Numbered from the stretch's first letter, positions 48,009 through 57,203 are shown. The stretch: DNA of 64,000 nt from Chloracidobacterium sp. N (GCF_018304765.1 NZ_CP072642.1:2571819-2635818), one strand, 5' to 3'. Made by a program: numbers and translations. Notes: a model not told the origin generated them from the letters alone.

Positions 48009-48431
48009 ATGCTCCGCATTGTTCTCTGGGTGGACACCAAACGCTACGAAGTCGGTTCCCCGTCCTTCTTCCACTGCTTTTTCTCAACCATCGCCTACCG
48101 TCTGGAAAACGATGCCTGGGGCAGTGTGTATCCACGCATCATGCTGGACTTTTACAAAGGGCGACTGCGCTACACCGACGCCCCCCAAGCTCTGAGCGAA
48201 CTCGATGCCATCCAGCTCGGCTTTGAGATGATGCCGCCGGAGGACATCATCTGGGACTACGACGACCTCGACCGGCAGCCCCCATGGGCAGAAGGCGCGC
48301 TGGAAAACACCTCCTGCGCCGCCGAGTGCTTCTTTACACCGACCGAGGAGCACCTGTTCGCCGTACTCCGGCAGGCCTTCAATCGCAGCATCGAAGTTCG
48401 CCATGACGTACGCATCCGCCGTATGGCATAA
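48009..48431 (+). CDS. Imm70-like immunity-family protein
   Basis: A 140-aa soluble protein beginning MLRIVLWVDTKRYEVGSPSF, then FHCFFSTIAYRLENDAWGSV, DFYKGRLRYTDAPQALSELD, PEDIIWDYDDLDRQPPWAEG and a C-terminal helix HLFAVLRQAFNRSIEVRHDV. This order matches my memory of the Immunity protein 70 family, in which members counter polymorphic toxins or occur alone. No toxin gene is adjacent; yacG and panB flank it. It may be an orphan immunity gene or have a housekeeping role. Annotated by pattern, so moderate confidence. Confidence 0.6.
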   Translation: MLRIVLWVDTKRYEVGSPSFFHCFFSTIAYRLENDAWGSVYPRIMLDFYKGRLRYTDAPQALSELDAIQLGFEMMPPEDIIWDYDDLDRQPPWAEGALENTSCAAECFFTPTEEHLFAVLRQAFNRSIEVRHDVRIRRMA

Positions 48432-48474
48432 CCCATCGTTTTACACTTCAACCTGCTGAGGAAACCGACACCTT

Positions 48475-49347
48475 ATGCCTGCATCCCGTGTCACGCCGGG
48501 CGACCTGACGCGCCTGAAGGCTGACGGCAAGCGCATCGTCGCCCTGACCGCCTATGACCGCCCGACGGCCATGGTCTGCGAAGCCGCTGGCGTGGATGTC
48601 ATTCTGGTTGGCGACTCCCTGGGCAACGTCCTGCTCGGCTATGAAACGACCCTTCCCGTGACCATGGACGACATGCTTCACCACGTCAGAGCCGTTGCAC
48701 GCAGTACGCATCAGGCGCTGGTCGTCGCCGACCTGCCGTTTCTGTCCTATCAGGCCGATCAGGCGGAGGCGCTGCGCAACGCCGGGCGGTTTCTCAAGGA
48801 AGGCGGCGCCCAGGCTGTCAAACTTGAAGGCGGCAGCCGCAGCGCCGAAACCATCGAGCGTATGGTCACAGCCGGCATTCCGGTCATGGGGCACCTTGGC
48901 TACACCCCACAATCGGCCCACGTCTTCGGAAGGAACGTTGTCCAAGGACGCGATGTGGATGTGGCCACGACGCTCGTCCACGATGCCCTGGTTCTGGAGG
49001 AGGCCGGTTGTTTTGCCATCGTTCTGGAATGCGTTCCCCACGAAGTTGCCCGGGCCATATCCGAGCGACTGCGGATTCCCACGATTGGCATCGGCGCCGG
49101 CAACGGCTGTGACGGGCAGATTCTTGTCTTTCACGACGCCGTTGGCTGGGGGCCGGGCGCGAACCTGAAGTTCGTCAAACGCTATGCCAATGTCGGCGAC
49201 ATCCTGCGCCAGGCCGTCAGCGACTATGCCCGCGAAGTACGCGAAGGCGTTTTTCCGGCGGCGGAACACTCGTTTTCGATGTCCGCCGAAGCCCGCGTGC
49301 TGTTTGAGCAGGAACTGGAGGAAATGGACGCCACTTGTGACGAGTAA
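48475..49347 (+). CDS. panB: 3-methyl-2-oxobutanoate hydroxymethyltransferase
   Basis: First committed step of pantothenate (CoA) synthesis: transfers a hydroxymethyl group from methylene-THF to alpha-ketoisovalerate. The 290-aa TIM barrel shows KRIVALTAYDRPTAMVCEAA and VDVILVGDSLGNVLLGYETT. The catalytic and metal region near VVADLPFLSYQ, the KLEGGSR segment, GIPVMGHLGYTPQSAH and TIGIGAGNGCDGQILVFHD are also present. All family motifs are intact. It starts 43 bp after the Imm70-like gene. A hairpin with a T run follows (49353-49389). panC and panD are not in the window. Confidence 0.96.
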   Translation: MPASRVTPGDLTRLKADGKRIVALTAYDRPTAMVCEAAGVDVILVGDSLGNVLLGYETTLPVTMDDMLHHVRAVARSTHQALVVADLPFLSYQADQAEALRNAGRFLKEGGAQAVKLEGGSRSAETIERMVTAGIPVMGHLGYTPQSAHVFGRNVVQGRDVDVATTLVHDALVLEEAGCFAIVLECVPHEVARAISERLRIPTIGIGAGNGCDGQILVFHDAVGWGPGANLKFVKRYANVGDILRQAVSDYAREVREGVFPAAEHSFSMSAEARVLFEQELEEMDATCDE

Positions 49348-49352
49348 CCTTC

Positions 49353-49389
49353 ACCCGGGAGCGCGGGCATCCTGCCCGCTCCGGGTTTT
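49353..49389 (+). terminator. Hairpin with T run after panB; copy of a GC-rich intergenic motif
   Basis: ACCCGG ... CCGGGT arms enclose GCGGGCA-TCC-TGCCCGC, followed by TTTT. It can act as a rho-independent terminator for panB. The core GCGGGC-A/G-TCC-T/C-GCCCGC resembles part of the element at 17780-17838. Confidence 0.65.
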
Positions 49390-49403
49390 CTGGAGCACCC
49401 TCA

Positions 49404-50825
49404 ATGACCACAATCAAGTTTGGTACGGATGGCTGGCGCGGACGCATTGCCCGTGAGTTTACCTTTGCCAATCTGGACCGTGTGGCCCAGGCCACGGCCG
49501 AGCAGTTCCTGGCCGACGCCGACGGAACGGCCCCGCTGGTCTATGTCGGCCACGACCGCCGCTTTCTTGGTGAGGATTTCGCAGCGCGCGTGGCCGAAGT
49601 CATGGCCGGCAATGGTTTCCAGGTACGTGTGTACGACCAGTTCGTGCCGACGCCCATGGTGTCCTACGACTGCTATGCCGAACGTGCCCGGGGCGGGATC
49701 GTCATCACGGCAAGCCACAATCCGCCACAGTTTTCGGGCTTCAAAATCAAGCTGCCCTTTGGCGGTTCGGCGCCGCCGGAATACACCCTCCAGGTGGAAG
49801 CCCGCCTTGACGCCAACCCGCCGCGCACGACAGGGCTGCGCGCGGCGCTGGCCAGCGGACAGGTGCAGTACGTGCCCCCTTCCGCGCGCTACCTGGCACG
49901 GATCGGCGAGCTGCTTGACCTCGACCGCCTGCGCGCCTTCGACGGCGAAGTGCTCGTGGACTCGATGTACGGCGCCGGCGGACGATACATCGAGCAGTTG
50001 CTCCAAGGCGGCCGGCTGCGCGTCACCACCCTGCGCGCCGAGCGGGACCCCTACTTTGGCGGCATTCACCCGGAGCCGATGATGCCGCAGCTCCAACCCC
50101 TGTGTGATGAGGTGGTCCGCCGCCGGGCCTTTCTGGGACTGGCAACGGATGGCGATGCTGACCGTATCGGCGCGGTGGATGACACCGGCGCTTACCTGAA
50201 CACCCACCGCATGCTGGCCATTCTGGCGCTGTATCTCATCCGCAAGCGCGGACTGACCGGCGGCATTGCCCGGACGGTTTCCCAAAGTGTCGTCGTCAAA
50301 CGCATTGCCGAGCGCCACGGGCTGCCAACCTATGAAACGCCCGTTGGCTTCAAGCACATTGCCGCCCTGATGCGAACCCACGACATCCTGTGTGGCGGCG
50401 AGGAATCCAACGGCCTGGGCTGCAAACTGCACATCCCGGAGCGGGACGGCATCTTCAGCGGGCTGCTCTTTCTGGAAGCCATTCTGGCCTTTGGCAGGAA
50501 GCCGTCCGAGCTGGTGGCCGACATTTCGGAGGAGTTTGGATTTTTTGCCTACGACCGGCGCGACCTGGCACTTGACCACATCGAGCAGGGATTGGCGTTC
50601 ATCGAGCGCCTGAAAGCCGACCCGCCGGCGGCTGTCGCCGGGTATCCGGTGCGCGAGGTGGGACTGCTCGACGGCGTGAAACTCCACTTCGAGGACGAAA
50701 GCTGGCTGCTGTTCCGGGCTTCGGGCACTGAGCCGTTGGTGCGCGTCTATAGCGAGGCCACGACCGTCGAAAAGATGTCGGCGCTGCTGGCTTTCGGCGA
50801 ACAGTTGGTGCACGAGTCACTTTGA
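49404..50825 (+). CDS. Phosphoglucomutase/phosphomannomutase family protein
   Basis: A 473-aa alpha-D-phosphohexomutase. The four domains are recognisable: phosphoserine loop GIVITASHNPPQFSGFKIKL, metal loop LGLATDGDADRIGAVDD, sugar loop CGGEESNGLG and phosphate loop LFRASGTEPLVRVYSEA. It interconverts hexose-1- and hexose-6-phosphate; glucose versus mannose preference cannot be decided from motifs. It would feed both the glucan branch (GH57 enzyme) and GDP-mannose for gmd and fcl. The cardiolipin synthase gene follows 54 bp later in the same direction. Confidence 0.93.
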   Translation: MTTIKFGTDGWRGRIAREFTFANLDRVAQATAEQFLADADGTAPLVYVGHDRRFLGEDFAARVAEVMAGNGFQVRVYDQFVPTPMVSYDCYAERARGGIVITASHNPPQFSGFKIKLPFGGSAPPEYTLQVEARLDANPPRTTGLRAALASGQVQYVPPSARYLARIGELLDLDRLRAFDGEVLVDSMYGAGGRYIEQLLQGGRLRVTTLRAERDPYFGGIHPEPMMPQLQPLCDEVVRRRAFLGLATDGDADRIGAVDDTGAYLNTHRMLAILALYLIRKRGLTGGIARTVSQSVVVKRIAERHGLPTYETPVGFKHIAALMRTHDILCGGEESNGLGCKLHIPERDGIFSGLLFLEAILAFGRKPSELVADISEEFGFFAYDRRDLALDHIEQGLAFIERLKADPPAAVAGYPVREVGLLDGVKLHFEDESWLLFRASGTEPLVRVYSEATTVEKMSALLAFGEQLVHESL

Positions 50826-50879
50826 CGATGTGGACAGGCAGGTGGCGACAGCCGCCCTTCCACGAAAGAAGCCGGGCGA

Positions 50880-52310
50880 ATGGACGCCGTTTGGTTTGAA
50901 TGGACAGCGTTTATCCTCTTCGGTGTCGTTGGTCTCATCGTCTCCGGGCACGCGCTGCTCTACAAACGCGAAGCACGCTCGGCCCTGCTGTGGCTGCTCG
51001 TCGTCTGGTTTCTGCCGGTTCTGGGCGCGGTACTCTACCTGCTGATCGGCATCAACCGCCTCCAGCGCCGCGCCCAGCGTCTCCGGGACGCCACGGCCCT
51101 GCCACCGGCGGCTGAACAGATTGCCGGTGAAGACCAAACCGAACTGCTGGCGGATGATGACTTGGGTGGACTGGCGCGGCTTGTCCAACAGGTCACAGGA
51201 CAACCGCTGCTGGCCGGAAATCACCTCACGCCACTGGTCAACGGTGTGCAGGCCTATCCGGCCATGCTTGACGCCATCGCCCAGGCCCGGCACAGCATCG
51301 CCCTGGCCACCTACATTTTCGACCGCGACGGCATCGGCGACCAGTTTGTACACGCTCTGCTGGCAGCACAGCAGCGCGGCGTCAGCATTCGCATTCTCAT
51401 AGACGATGTGTACGTGCGCCTGGTACGCGGCTCAGCCTTCAAGTTTCTCAAAGCCGCTGGGCTGAATGTGGTCTCTTTCAACCCGCCGGTACTTCCGGCG
51501 CGGCTTCACGCCGCCAACCTGCGCAATCACCGCAAGCTGCTCATTGTGGACGGCCAGATTGGCTTTACCGGCGGCATGAATATCCACCGCCCCTACTGGC
51601 GGCCGGAAAACCCGGCGACTGCCTTTCGTGACCTGCACTTTCACGTCCGGGGGCCGGTCGTCCGCCACATGGTGGAAACCTTCACCGACGACTGGTACTT
51701 CACCACTGGCGAACGCCTGGATACCAGGTTCTGGGGGGAGGAAGGCCCCCAACCGGCCGGACCGGCACTGGCGCGCGGCATCGAAGCCGGCCCGGATGAA
51801 ACCCTTGACCGCCTGCGGTGGGTCTTTCTGGGCGCGCTGAATGTGGCGCGGCAGAGCGTCAGAATCTGGACGCCTTATTTCGTCCCCGACCAGTCCCTTC
51901 TGGCCGCATTGAGTGCGGCGGCGCTGCGTGGTGTCGAAGTGGACATCCTGACGCCGGTTGAAAACAACCATCCGCTGGTTCAGTGGGCCGGACGGGCGCA
52001 CTACTGGCAGGTACTTGAACACGGAGCGCACATCTGGGAACGCCCCGGCCCGTTTGACCACAGCAAGCTCATGGTTGTGGACAGTCGCTGGGTGTGCATC
52101 GGTTCAGCCAACTGGGATGCCCGCAGCCTGCGGCTCAACTTTGAGTTCAACCTGGAAGTCTATGACACGGCCTTGGCGCAGCATCTGGAGGCGCTGTTCC
52201 AGGCGGCCCGCCGGGAAGCCACACTGGTTACCGCTGCCCAACTCCGGGAGCGTCCGCTGCCGATTCGCCTGCGTGACGGTGCGGCGCGGCTGTTCTCTCC
52301 GATGCTGTAG
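50880..52310 (+). CDS. cls: Cardiolipin synthase (phospholipase D family)
   Basis: Joins two phosphatidylglycerols, or PG with PE, to give cardiolipin. The 476-aa protein has two N-terminal membrane segments (about residues 6-25 and 38-58). Two HKD catalytic motifs follow, NHRKLLIVDGQIGFTGGMN and DHSKLMVVDSRWVCIGSANW. Both include the H-x-K-x4-D core and the following G-S/G-G-x-N. Length and layout match bacterial ClsA/Cls. It converges with the ampG gene across only 14 bp. Confidence 0.93.
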   Translation: MDAVWFEWTAFILFGVVGLIVSGHALLYKREARSALLWLLVVWFLPVLGAVLYLLIGINRLQRRAQRLRDATALPPAAEQIAGEDQTELLADDDLGGLARLVQQVTGQPLLAGNHLTPLVNGVQAYPAMLDAIAQARHSIALATYIFDRDGIGDQFVHALLAAQQRGVSIRILIDDVYVRLVRGSAFKFLKAAGLNVVSFNPPVLPARLHAANLRNHRKLLIVDGQIGFTGGMNIHRPYWRPENPATAFRDLHFHVRGPVVRHMVETFTDDWYFTTGERLDTRFWGEEGPQPAGPALARGIEAGPDETLDRLRWVFLGALNVARQSVRIWTPYFVPDQSLLAALSAAALRGVEVDILTPVENNHPLVQWAGRAHYWQVLEHGAHIWERPGPFDHSKLMVVDSRWVCIGSANWDARSLRLNFEFNLEVYDTALAQHLEALFQAARREATLVTAAQLRERPLPIRLRDGAARLFSPML

Positions 52311-52324
52311 GGCCGCCGGCTCGG

Positions 52325-53650
52325 TCAGCTTTGCGCCGTCGCAGGGCGGTTGAAGCGCAGCGCCAGCGACACCAGCAGAATCGCCGGAAGACCGAGCAGC
52401 GCTGTGCCGACAAAAAACTTTGTGTAGCCAAACGTCGCCACGGCCGATCCCGAAAAACCTGCCGCCCACTTTGGCAACAGCAACATCATCGAGCTAAGCA
52501 GGGCATACTGCGTTGCCGAGTATCCGACGTTCGTCAGCGACGACAGGTAGGCGACAAAGGCCGCCGAAGCCAGCCCCGTGGCGAGATATTCCGCAGAAAT
52601 GACCACGACCAGCGCCGCCAGGTGCGGGTCCGTGAGACTGAGCGCCGCAAAGAGGAGATTCGTGCCGCTGCTCAGCAGGGCCCCCAGCCACAGCGGCCAC
52701 AAGCTCCCCCGGCGCGACACCAGAACCCCACCCAGGAAGGCGCCGGTGAGCGTCATGACGACGCCATAGACGTTGCTTACGGCTGCAATCTGGTCTTTCG
52801 TGTAACCCATGTCCACGTAAAACGGGTTGACCATCACGGCCAGAACGGTATCGCTCAGGCGGTAGGTCGTGATGAGCAGCAGCGTCAGCACCGCCTGCCA
52901 GCGGTAACGGCGCAGAAAATCGGCAAACGGTTCGAGGAGGGCTTCGCGCAGCCACGCCCAAAGGTTTCCGGCAACAGAGACGCGCCGGGTGTCCGGTTCG
53001 CGCGAACACAGGACCGTAAGCACACCAACTGCCATTGAAGCCGCCATGACAAGGTAGGCCGCCTGCCAGCCAAACTGGTCATAGCCGTTACGGCTGCCAA
53101 GCCGGGTGGCGATCCAGAGCGTCCCGGCGCTGCTCCACATCATGGCCAGCCGGTAGCCGGTCTGGTAGGCCGCGGCCAGAATGCCTTGGCGCGTCACATC
53201 GGCAGATTCGATGCGGTAGGCATCGAGGGCAATATCCTGGGTAGCCGAGGCAAAGGCCACAAACAGCGCAAAGCTGACGGTTCGCCCCAGCGCCTGACGC
53301 GGGTCAGTCAGCGCGAGGCCCACAAGGCCGCCCGCCACGGCAAGCTGCGCCAACAACAGCCAGCCCCGGCGCTGGCCGAGCCGTGTCGTCAGTCCGGGAA
53401 GCGGCATGCGGTCAACCAGCGGCGACCAACACCACTTGAAACCATAGACCAGTCCAACCCAACTGGCGTAACCGATGGCGGTCAGGTCAACGCCCGCCTC
53501 GCGCAGCCGAAAGCTCAGTGTGCTAAGCGCCAGCAGCAACGGCAGCCCGGCCGCAAAGCCAAGGAGGAGCATCCGTACGGTCGGCCCTTCAAGGTAGGGC
53601 GCCAGCGTCGTGCGCCAGTTTGAAGGCGGAGAAACAGTCGGAGATGACAA
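52325..53650 (-). CDS. ampG: AmpG-like MFS muropeptide permease
   Basis: A 441-aa protein with about 12 hydrophobic segments. The AmpG family pattern includes LLLGFAAGLPLLLALSTLSF, WVGLVYGFKWCWSPLVDRMP, FASATQDIALDAYRIES and TGLASAAFVAYLSSLTNVGY. It imports anhydro-muropeptides from peptidoglycan turnover into the cytoplasm. The start is TTG at 53650, the only good candidate before the first helix. It follows the lytic transglycosylase gene on the same strand with 60 bp between them. The transglycosylase releases the substrate and this protein imports it, which supports the call. Confidence 0.88.
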   Translation of the reverse strand: MSSPTVSPPSNWRTTLAPYLEGPTVRMLLLGFAAGLPLLLALSTLSFRLREAGVDLTAIGYASWVGLVYGFKWCWSPLVDRMPLPGLTTRLGQRRGWLLLAQLAVAGGLVGLALTDPRQALGRTVSFALFVAFASATQDIALDAYRIESADVTRQGILAAAYQTGYRLAMMWSSAGTLWIATRLGSRNGYDQFGWQAAYLVMAASMAVGVLTVLCSREPDTRRVSVAGNLWAWLREALLEPFADFLRRYRWQAVLTLLLITTYRLSDTVLAVMVNPFYVDMGYTKDQIAAVSNVYGVVMTLTGAFLGGVLVSRRGSLWPLWLGALLSSGTNLLFAALSLTDPHLAALVVVISAEYLATGLASAAFVAYLSSLTNVGYSATQYALLSSMMLLLPKWAAGFSGSAVATFGYTKFFVGTALLGLPAILLVSLALRFNRPATAQS

Positions 53651-53710
53651 CGGCGTGGGCTGAAGCCGGGAACCAGACCTGCAACGCCGGCCCGGCTCCG
53701 GTTGCTGGTT

Positions 53711-56116
53711 TCACCACTGCTGCGGGCGCAGGTTTTCGTCAAACAACAGCCGATAGCAGCGGTAGTTGGTCATGACCTTGAAAACATAGTCCTTGGTTTC
53801 GGCATAGCCGACTTCAGAAGCAAAGCGCGCCTGGTCGTCCGCACCGGCCCGTGCGCACCAGCGCGCCACAGCGGTCTCACCGCCATTGTATGCCGCGACA
53901 ACGGCTGCCGGATGGTTGGGAAACAAGGTAAACAAATCGGCCACATACTGGGCCGCAAACTGTATGGCAAAGCGTGGTTCGTAGAGGTCCGTCTGGGTCA
54001 CGTCCGGCAGCCCCAGCTTTTGGGCAACCTGTTCCGCCGTGGCAGCAATGAACTGAAACATGCCGCGCGCGCCGACCGGTGATTTGACGGTGGGATTGAA
54101 ACGCGATTCCTGCCGGGCAATGGCCAGCAACAGACGTGGGTCCACACCACGCCGCCGCGCATGTTCAACCAGTTCATCGCGGTAGGGCGCAGGGTAAAGC
54201 AGTTCGGCCACAAGGCGCGGCATGACTTCCAGCCGGAAGTCTTCCGGCAGCGTGCCAAATGTCGGCTCTCCGTAAGCCATGGCTTTCCACGCCTGATTGC
54301 CACGTCCGGCATAGACGGCCTGAGCCAGCGCCGGCCCGCTGCCGCCTTCCAGAAAGGGCAGGGCGTCGTCGAAGAGCCGGAGAAACGACAGTTCTTCGGC
54401 CAGGTTGCGGCTCGCCGGAGCAGCTTCAGCACGGAGAATCACCTGCCGGCCCGGTTCGGGCACGCTGACCTGCCAAGCACGGGCATAGGCCGGAAGCTGG
54501 CGATAGATGGTTTCAAGCTGGCCCAGCAGAGCGCGCCGCGTATCCGGGTCGGAGGTCAACCGCAGTGCCTGGTGCAGCCCGTCCTTGGTCTGGCTCTGGC
54601 GGAAGTAGCTGAGGCGCTGGGCAATCAGGGCTTGTGCTTTACGGTTTTCAGCCAGCGCCAGAAGCCGCGCGGTGGCTTGCTGGCCGTAGTAGCTCGTCCG
54701 GGTGTCAGGCAGCGAGAGATAGACTTCGATGGCTTCCGCGAAACGCTCCAGACGTTCCAGACAGAGGGCGCGCAGGAAAGTGACTTCGTTGGCATTGGTC
54801 GAACCGGGACCGCGCCGGTGCAGCGGCAGGCGTTGCAGGTCTTCCAGCACACTGAGCGCCGCGCGCCAGTTGCTCTGGGACATGAAAATCTTTGCCCGTT
54901 GAAAGCGCGCCGTCACGCCGGCCAGCTCACGCGGGAAGCGTTTTTCCGCGCGGTCGCACCATTCGAGAGCTGCCTTGAAGTCACCGGCCAGGCGCAGGGC
55001 GTCAATGGCATTCAGATACGCGCCGCCCAAAAACTCACTGTTGTGATAGGCCGCAATGAAGGCTTCGTACCGCGCAACGGCTTCCTGATAACGTCCGGCA
55101 TTCTGGAGCGCGTGTCCGACCTGGTAGTAGCCTTTTTCGCCTTCCGGTGACGTGGGATATTCCTCGTGTGCGCGGTCCAGCCAGCGGATGGCTTCATCCC
55201 AGTTTTCCTCGATAAAGAAAGCGCGCCCCAGGCTCCACAGGGCTTCAGGACGCTCTGGAACGGCCGGGACATGCTCCACCAGCGCGCGGAAATGGCGTTT
55301 TGCGCCTTCGGTGTGGCGATTGGCCAGATAGAGCCGGGCGCGCACCAGGCGCTGGGCTGGCGGCAAGGTGGTGTCTCCCTGGGCGTCAAGCTGTTCGGCC
55401 GCCAGCAGGGCCGCATCATCTTTTCCGGTGGCCAGCAGCCGCCGGAACAGCGTCTGCGCCTCTGTTTCCTGGCCAACCCGGCGCAGGAGCACGCCGAGCC
55501 GGGCCTCATATTCACGGCTTTGGGAAGCCATCTGGCGATACAGCCCAATGGCGCGGTCAAGCTGTCCCGTTGTCGCGTAGCTTTCGGCCAGACGCAGGCG
55601 GGCGCTGCGTGCGGCCGGATGGATTCCGAACCGCTGCACAAGCTCGGTCAGCCAGCGTTGTTCATCGCGGCTGGCAGCCCGGTTGCCGGACTGGGCTTCC
55701 TGACGCGCCAACTCGGCCAGGTATTTCAGGCAGTACGGTGCGAACATCTGCCCGCCGGGGCGTTGCATGACCTGTTCATACAGGGTTCTGGCGCCTGCCA
55801 GATCGCCGGTGCGGTGGAGCAGGCGCGCCCGCAGATAATCGTAGTTGTTGACCGTGTAGAGCTGCGGCGCAGCACTGGCAAACTGGGCGAGATCGCGCAG
55901 CGCATCGGCATAACGCCGGTCATCCACGGCCTTCTGGATGCGGAGCGTTGCCGTTCGGGCCTCGAATGGCGCGTGGGAGACGGATGTTTCAGCCGGGCCG
56001 GGCGCCGGAAGGTCAGAAGTCGTACCGGGCGGCACGGGCAGCGTCGGAAGGGTTGTCAGCAGGGCGACAAAGACGGTGCTGCGGGCCAGCAGGCGTTGTC
56101 TTCCGGGCGTGAGCAT
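53711..56116 (-). CDS. slt: Soluble lytic murein transglycosylase (Slt70-like)
   Basis: Cleaves the MurNAc-GlcNAc bond to give 1,6-anhydro muropeptides in the periplasm. The start at ATG 56116 gives 801 aa with a signal segment (about residues 8-28). A large superhelical tetratricopeptide-like region follows (about 75-590). The C-terminal lysozyme-fold catalytic domain has the Glu in LLLAIARQESRFNPTVKSPV, then GARGMFQFIAATAEQVAQKL and VVAAYNGGETAVARW. The same frame runs on upstream to 56758, but that part is the antisense of the Rpn gene and is not coding. ampG follows directly. Confidence 0.93.
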   Translation of the reverse strand: MLTPGRQRLLARSTVFVALLTTLPTLPVPPGTTSDLPAPGPAETSVSHAPFEARTATLRIQKAVDDRRYADALRDLAQFASAAPQLYTVNNYDYLRARLLHRTGDLAGARTLYEQVMQRPGGQMFAPYCLKYLAELARQEAQSGNRAASRDEQRWLTELVQRFGIHPAARSARLRLAESYATTGQLDRAIGLYRQMASQSREYEARLGVLLRRVGQETEAQTLFRRLLATGKDDAALLAAEQLDAQGDTTLPPAQRLVRARLYLANRHTEGAKRHFRALVEHVPAVPERPEALWSLGRAFFIEENWDEAIRWLDRAHEEYPTSPEGEKGYYQVGHALQNAGRYQEAVARYEAFIAAYHNSEFLGGAYLNAIDALRLAGDFKAALEWCDRAEKRFPRELAGVTARFQRAKIFMSQSNWRAALSVLEDLQRLPLHRRGPGSTNANEVTFLRALCLERLERFAEAIEVYLSLPDTRTSYYGQQATARLLALAENRKAQALIAQRLSYFRQSQTKDGLHQALRLTSDPDTRRALLGQLETIYRQLPAYARAWQVSVPEPGRQVILRAEAAPASRNLAEELSFLRLFDDALPFLEGGSGPALAQAVYAGRGNQAWKAMAYGEPTFGTLPEDFRLEVMPRLVAELLYPAPYRDELVEHARRRGVDPRLLLAIARQESRFNPTVKSPVGARGMFQFIAATAEQVAQKLGLPDVTQTDLYEPRFAIQFAAQYVADLFTLFPNHPAAVVAAYNGGETAVARWCARAGADDQARFASEVGYAETKDYVFKVMTNYRCYRLLFDENLRPQQW

Positions 56117-56227
56117 GGTGACATCCGTTGAGAACTGTCCTTGGGCGCGTCTTCGTTGCAGCGACGGCCATCGCTGATGAAGTACTGCGTATGGCGTGGA
56201 CACCGGTGAACTGGGCGAGCAAAGGCA

Positions 56228-57145
56228 ATGGCGTACGACAACCTGTGCAAGTATCTGGCAGAAACCTACCCGGCGGCTTTCGTCCGCTGGCTCGCCAGGC
56301 ATTATCCTGAGCTTCCACACGACATGGAAGCCGCTGAAGTCGAGGTTCTCAAAACCGAACTGCCCGTCGAGCCGATTCGCGCCGATTTCGTCACCTTCAT
56401 CCGGGCCGCAGGCGTGCTTCTGCACATCGAGTTTCACCTCGATCCGGCTTCCGACCCACCGCTGGCGTTTCGGATGCTGGAGTACTGGGTGCGTCTTTTC
56501 CGCCGCTACCGCACTCCGGCCCGGCAGGTGGTTCTGTTGCTGAAGAGTACACCGGCGGCCCGGGAGATGCCCAGCACGTTCACAGCCGGTATGACACACC
56601 ATGGTTTCCACGTGCTGCGTCTGTGGGAAGTTGAAGCGACTGAACTTCTGGATGACGAAGCTTTGTTGCCGCTGGCTGTTCTCGGAAAAGCGGACTCCGA
56701 CGAGGCACTTTTGCGGGAAACTGCGGCGCGGGTCGAGCAGATGACAGACGCCAGCCAACGCGCTAACGTGTCAGCCTGTGCGCAGGTGCTGGCCGGATTG
56801 CGCTTTGACCGGGAGTTGATCCGGGCTTTATTTCGGGAGGAAGCGATGCGGGAATCGGTCATCTATCAGGAAATCATCGAACGTGGGCTGGCGCAGGGTG
56901 TCGAACGCGGGCTGGCGCAGGGCAGTCATCTGGAAGCCATCCGGCTGGCCCGCACGCTGCTCGAACGCCGCTTTGGCCCGCTCCCGGAAAGCATCGCCGC
57001 CCAGGTTGCCCTGCTGTCACGGGAACAGGCTGAAAACCTGGTTGTTGAAACTCTGAAATTCGACAGCCTTGACGCGGTACGTACCTGGCTGGCCGTCCAG
57101 CCTACGACTTCCGAAGCGACTGAAGACCCGTCCAGTCCTTCGTAA
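56228..57145 (+). CDS. Rpn-family recombination-promoting nuclease-like protein, copy 1
   Basis: A 305-aa protein of the Rpn/PD-(D/E)XK group (often labelled putative transposase). The nuclease core lies in residues 35-160. Probable metal residues are Asp53 in RADFVTF and Glu68 in LLHIEFHLDP, with His70 where Gln is common. A helical segment (about 165-205) precedes a C-terminal region with two 8-residue ERGLAQG(V/S) repeats and a DUF4351-like tail (ARTLLERRFGPLPESIAAQV). A strong GGGAGG and in-frame ATG at 56846 (residue 207) could yield a separate 99-aa C-terminal protein. Members in E. coli act as DNases inhibited by such internal products. Confidence 0.88.
   Translation: MAYDNLCKYLAETYPAAFVRWLARHYPELPHDMEAAEVEVLKTELPVEPIRADFVTFIRAAGVLLHIEFHLDPASDPPLAFRMLEYWVRLFRRYRTPARQVVLLLKSTPAAREMPSTFTAGMTHHGFHVLRLWEVEATELLDDEALLPLAVLGKADSDEALLRETAARVEQMTDASQRANVSACAQVLAGLRFDRELIRALFREEAMRESVIYQEIIERGLAQGVERGLAQGSHLEAIRLARTLLERRFGPLPESIAAQVALLSREQAENLVVETLKFDSLDAVRTWLAVQPTTSEATEDPSSPS
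56846..57145 (+). CDS. Possible internally translated C-terminal product (RpnS-like), copy 1
   Basis: GGGAGG at 56835-56840 lies five bases before ATG 56846, in frame with the Rpn gene, a better start signal than that of the full-length gene. It would give 99 residues starting MRESVIYQEIIERGL and containing the 8-aa repeats. By analogy with E. coli Rpn proteins this would be the intragenic antitoxin. The same signal is at 57862 and 58878 in copies 2 and 3 (the latter 115 residues). Translation is inferred. Confidence 0.5.
   Translation: MRESVIYQEIIERGLAQGVERGLAQGSHLEAIRLARTLLERRFGPLPESIAAQVALLSREQAENLVVETLKFDSLDAVRTWLAVQPTTSEATEDPSSPS
56879..56926 (+). repeat. 24-bp in-frame repeats, two units (Rpn copy 1)
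   Basis: Two 24-bp units, each encoding ERGLAQG plus one residue (V, then S). The same two-unit array is at 57895-57942 in copy 2. Confidence 0.85.
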
Positions 57146-57155
57146 CGGCCAGGCT

Positions 57156-57203
57156 TCAGGCTACACCAGCACGCGCTGCCAGAGTTGCAAACTCGCGCCG
57201 GGC
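57156..57203 (-). pseudogene. Remnant of the amidohydrolase 3' end in spacer 1
   Basis: Read on the minus strand the spacer encodes ARREFATLAARAGVA followed by TGA. The intact amidohydrolase gene at 59236-60558 ends ARREFTALAVRAGVA and TGA. Thirteen of 15 residues agree, and the nucleotide match continues across the stop. Upstream of this the similarity ends, so only about 50 bp of the gene is left. Confidence 0.78.

Noticed and set aside
47244-48074. 276-residue minus-strand protein spanning the yacG region
   Set aside because: It overlaps yacG in antisense and has no domain. The 72-aa gene from ATG 47462 is the simpler reading.
53711-56758. Upstream extension of slt to a 1015-residue protein
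   Set aside because: The extra 214 residues are the antisense of Rpn copy 1. ATG 56116 directly precedes a normal signal sequence.
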